Positions 63,686 to 64,000 of a stretch of DNA of 64,000 bases are shown one piece after another. The notes under the pieces were generated by a model, which saw only the letters and a program-made list of their open reading frames with translations, was not told where the DNA came from and searched no databases. The first letter of the stretch is position 1. Each line of letters starts with the position of its first letter. Origin of the DNA: Alligator mississippiensis (lineage: Eukaryota; Chordata; Crocodylia; Alligatoridae). The position numbers and the translations under genes were made by a program. The stretch lies in contig NC_081824.1 of assembly GCF_030867095.1 (NCBI RefSeq), positions 349,592,203 through 349,656,202 of the forward strand, given 5' to 3'.

Positions 63686-63910
63686 TTCTAATATAACACT
63701 CAATTACCGGTGGAGGCACATTTCTCACAGGAGGGCCACTCTCTCTCCAATCTCTCAGTCCTGATCCTCAAGGGAAACTTACACAGCACTTCCCAGAGAC
63801 GAGCCTATGAGCTCCATTTCATCAACCTTCTGGATACTAGAGATCATGGACTAAACATAGACATTGGATTTTTGATACATTATAATCTGCCTGGCAACTG
63901 ACTCCCCAGC
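63686..63910 (+). mobile_element. probable retroelement 3' coding fragment (Penelope-like?)
   Basis: The plus frame reads HFSQEGHSLSNLSVLILKGN, SQRRAYELHFINLLDTRDHG, LNIDIGF. Repeats with 'ccactctctctccaatctct' and 'agtcctgatcctcaa' are abundant in turtles and crocodilians. The pattern R-x-x-E-x-x-F-I-x-x-L-x-T-x-x-x-G-L-N resembles the end of the GIY-YIG endonuclease region of Penelope-like elements, which is my best guess. From 63910 to the window end 'cccagcccagcccagcc' and ordinary DNA follow. Confidence 0.4.
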
Positions 63911-64000
63911 CCAGCCCAGCCCAGCCTCTGGCTTGTTTACTTTTCATTCCATCCAGGAAGAGCACACACCAACTGCTGCAGCTTCCTTAGCCTGACAAAG

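Larger units (their letters stand above)
56955..64000 (+). other. presumed first intron of the downstream gene
   Basis: It contains tandem promoter-proximal units (57040-57160), a degenerate three-unit tandem repeat (57240-58770), the right arm of an inverted repeat (58899-59298), a hAT-like fragment (about 59570-59800) and an AT-rich stretch without features (59810-61290). These are followed by a GC-rich repeat (61300-61680), AT-rich DNA (61690-62440), a hAT-like MITE (62463-62632), a (GT)n tract and CR1/Penelope-like tails at the end. No further exon is supported. Confidence 0.45.

Noticed and set aside
1-64000. CRISPR arrays, operons, prokaryotic origins or phage genes
   Set aside because: Nothing of the kind; the window is intron-rich vertebrate DNA throughout.

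Overview
The window is vertebrate genomic DNA, most likely from a crocodilian. Long introns with GT..AG borders separate exons of a conserved host gene. The interspersed repeats are dominated by CR1 LINEs, whose 3' ends carry the 'tagggtcggaagggacctcaatagatcatc' type of tail (13.9 kb, 34.5 kb, 63.6 kb) that I associate with alligators and crocodiles. There are also Harbinger-type and hAT-type MITEs. I see no bacterial, phage or CRISPR features.

Layout: positions 1386-50563 (+ strand) hold 28 coding exons of RANBP2 (Nup358), the giant cytoplasmic-filament nucleoporin. They match human exons 2-29; exon 1 and the promoter lie upstream of the window. All 28 junctions keep frame. Together they encode about 3,411 residues before the stop, so the whole protein should be longer than the human one (3,224). 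Much of the excess comes from an expanded zinc-finger array in the giant exon 20: I count 11 fingers where human RANBP2 has 8, built from four tandem copies of a 369-bp two-finger module. Domain order is N-terminal TPR-like helical region, RanBD1, zinc fingers, RanBD2, BICD2-binding segment, RanBD3, SUMO E3 (IR1-M-IR2) region, RanBD4 and C-terminal cyclophilin domain. A poly(A) signal lies at 50741.

Positions 50.8-56.5 kb are intergenic. They contain an old CR1/L3 fragment, a hairpin, and a decayed hAT transposase gene on the minus strand. Its N-terminal part closely resembles CGGBP1, a domesticated hAT-derived protein. At 56.5-57.1 kb there is a CpG island with CCAAT boxes and a plausible first coding exon (56877-56954, +). 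By synteny with other vertebrates, where CCDC138 follows RANBP2, this may be CCDC138 exon 1. The rest of the window (57-64 kb) would then be its first intron. It holds a degenerate three-unit tandem repeat, one arm of a roughly 400-bp inverted repeat pair that brackets the CpG island, GC-rich repeats, a (GT)n microsatellite and CR1 or Penelope-like tails.

Most useful second-look items: the zinc-finger expansion with mostly amino-acid-changing differences between copies, a candidate in-frame poison exon in intron 9, two in-frame acceptors for exon 23, a tRNA-Gly-headed SINE with perfect 12-bp target-site duplications, two MITEs with 3-bp TTA/TAA duplications, and the CGGBP1-like transposase.
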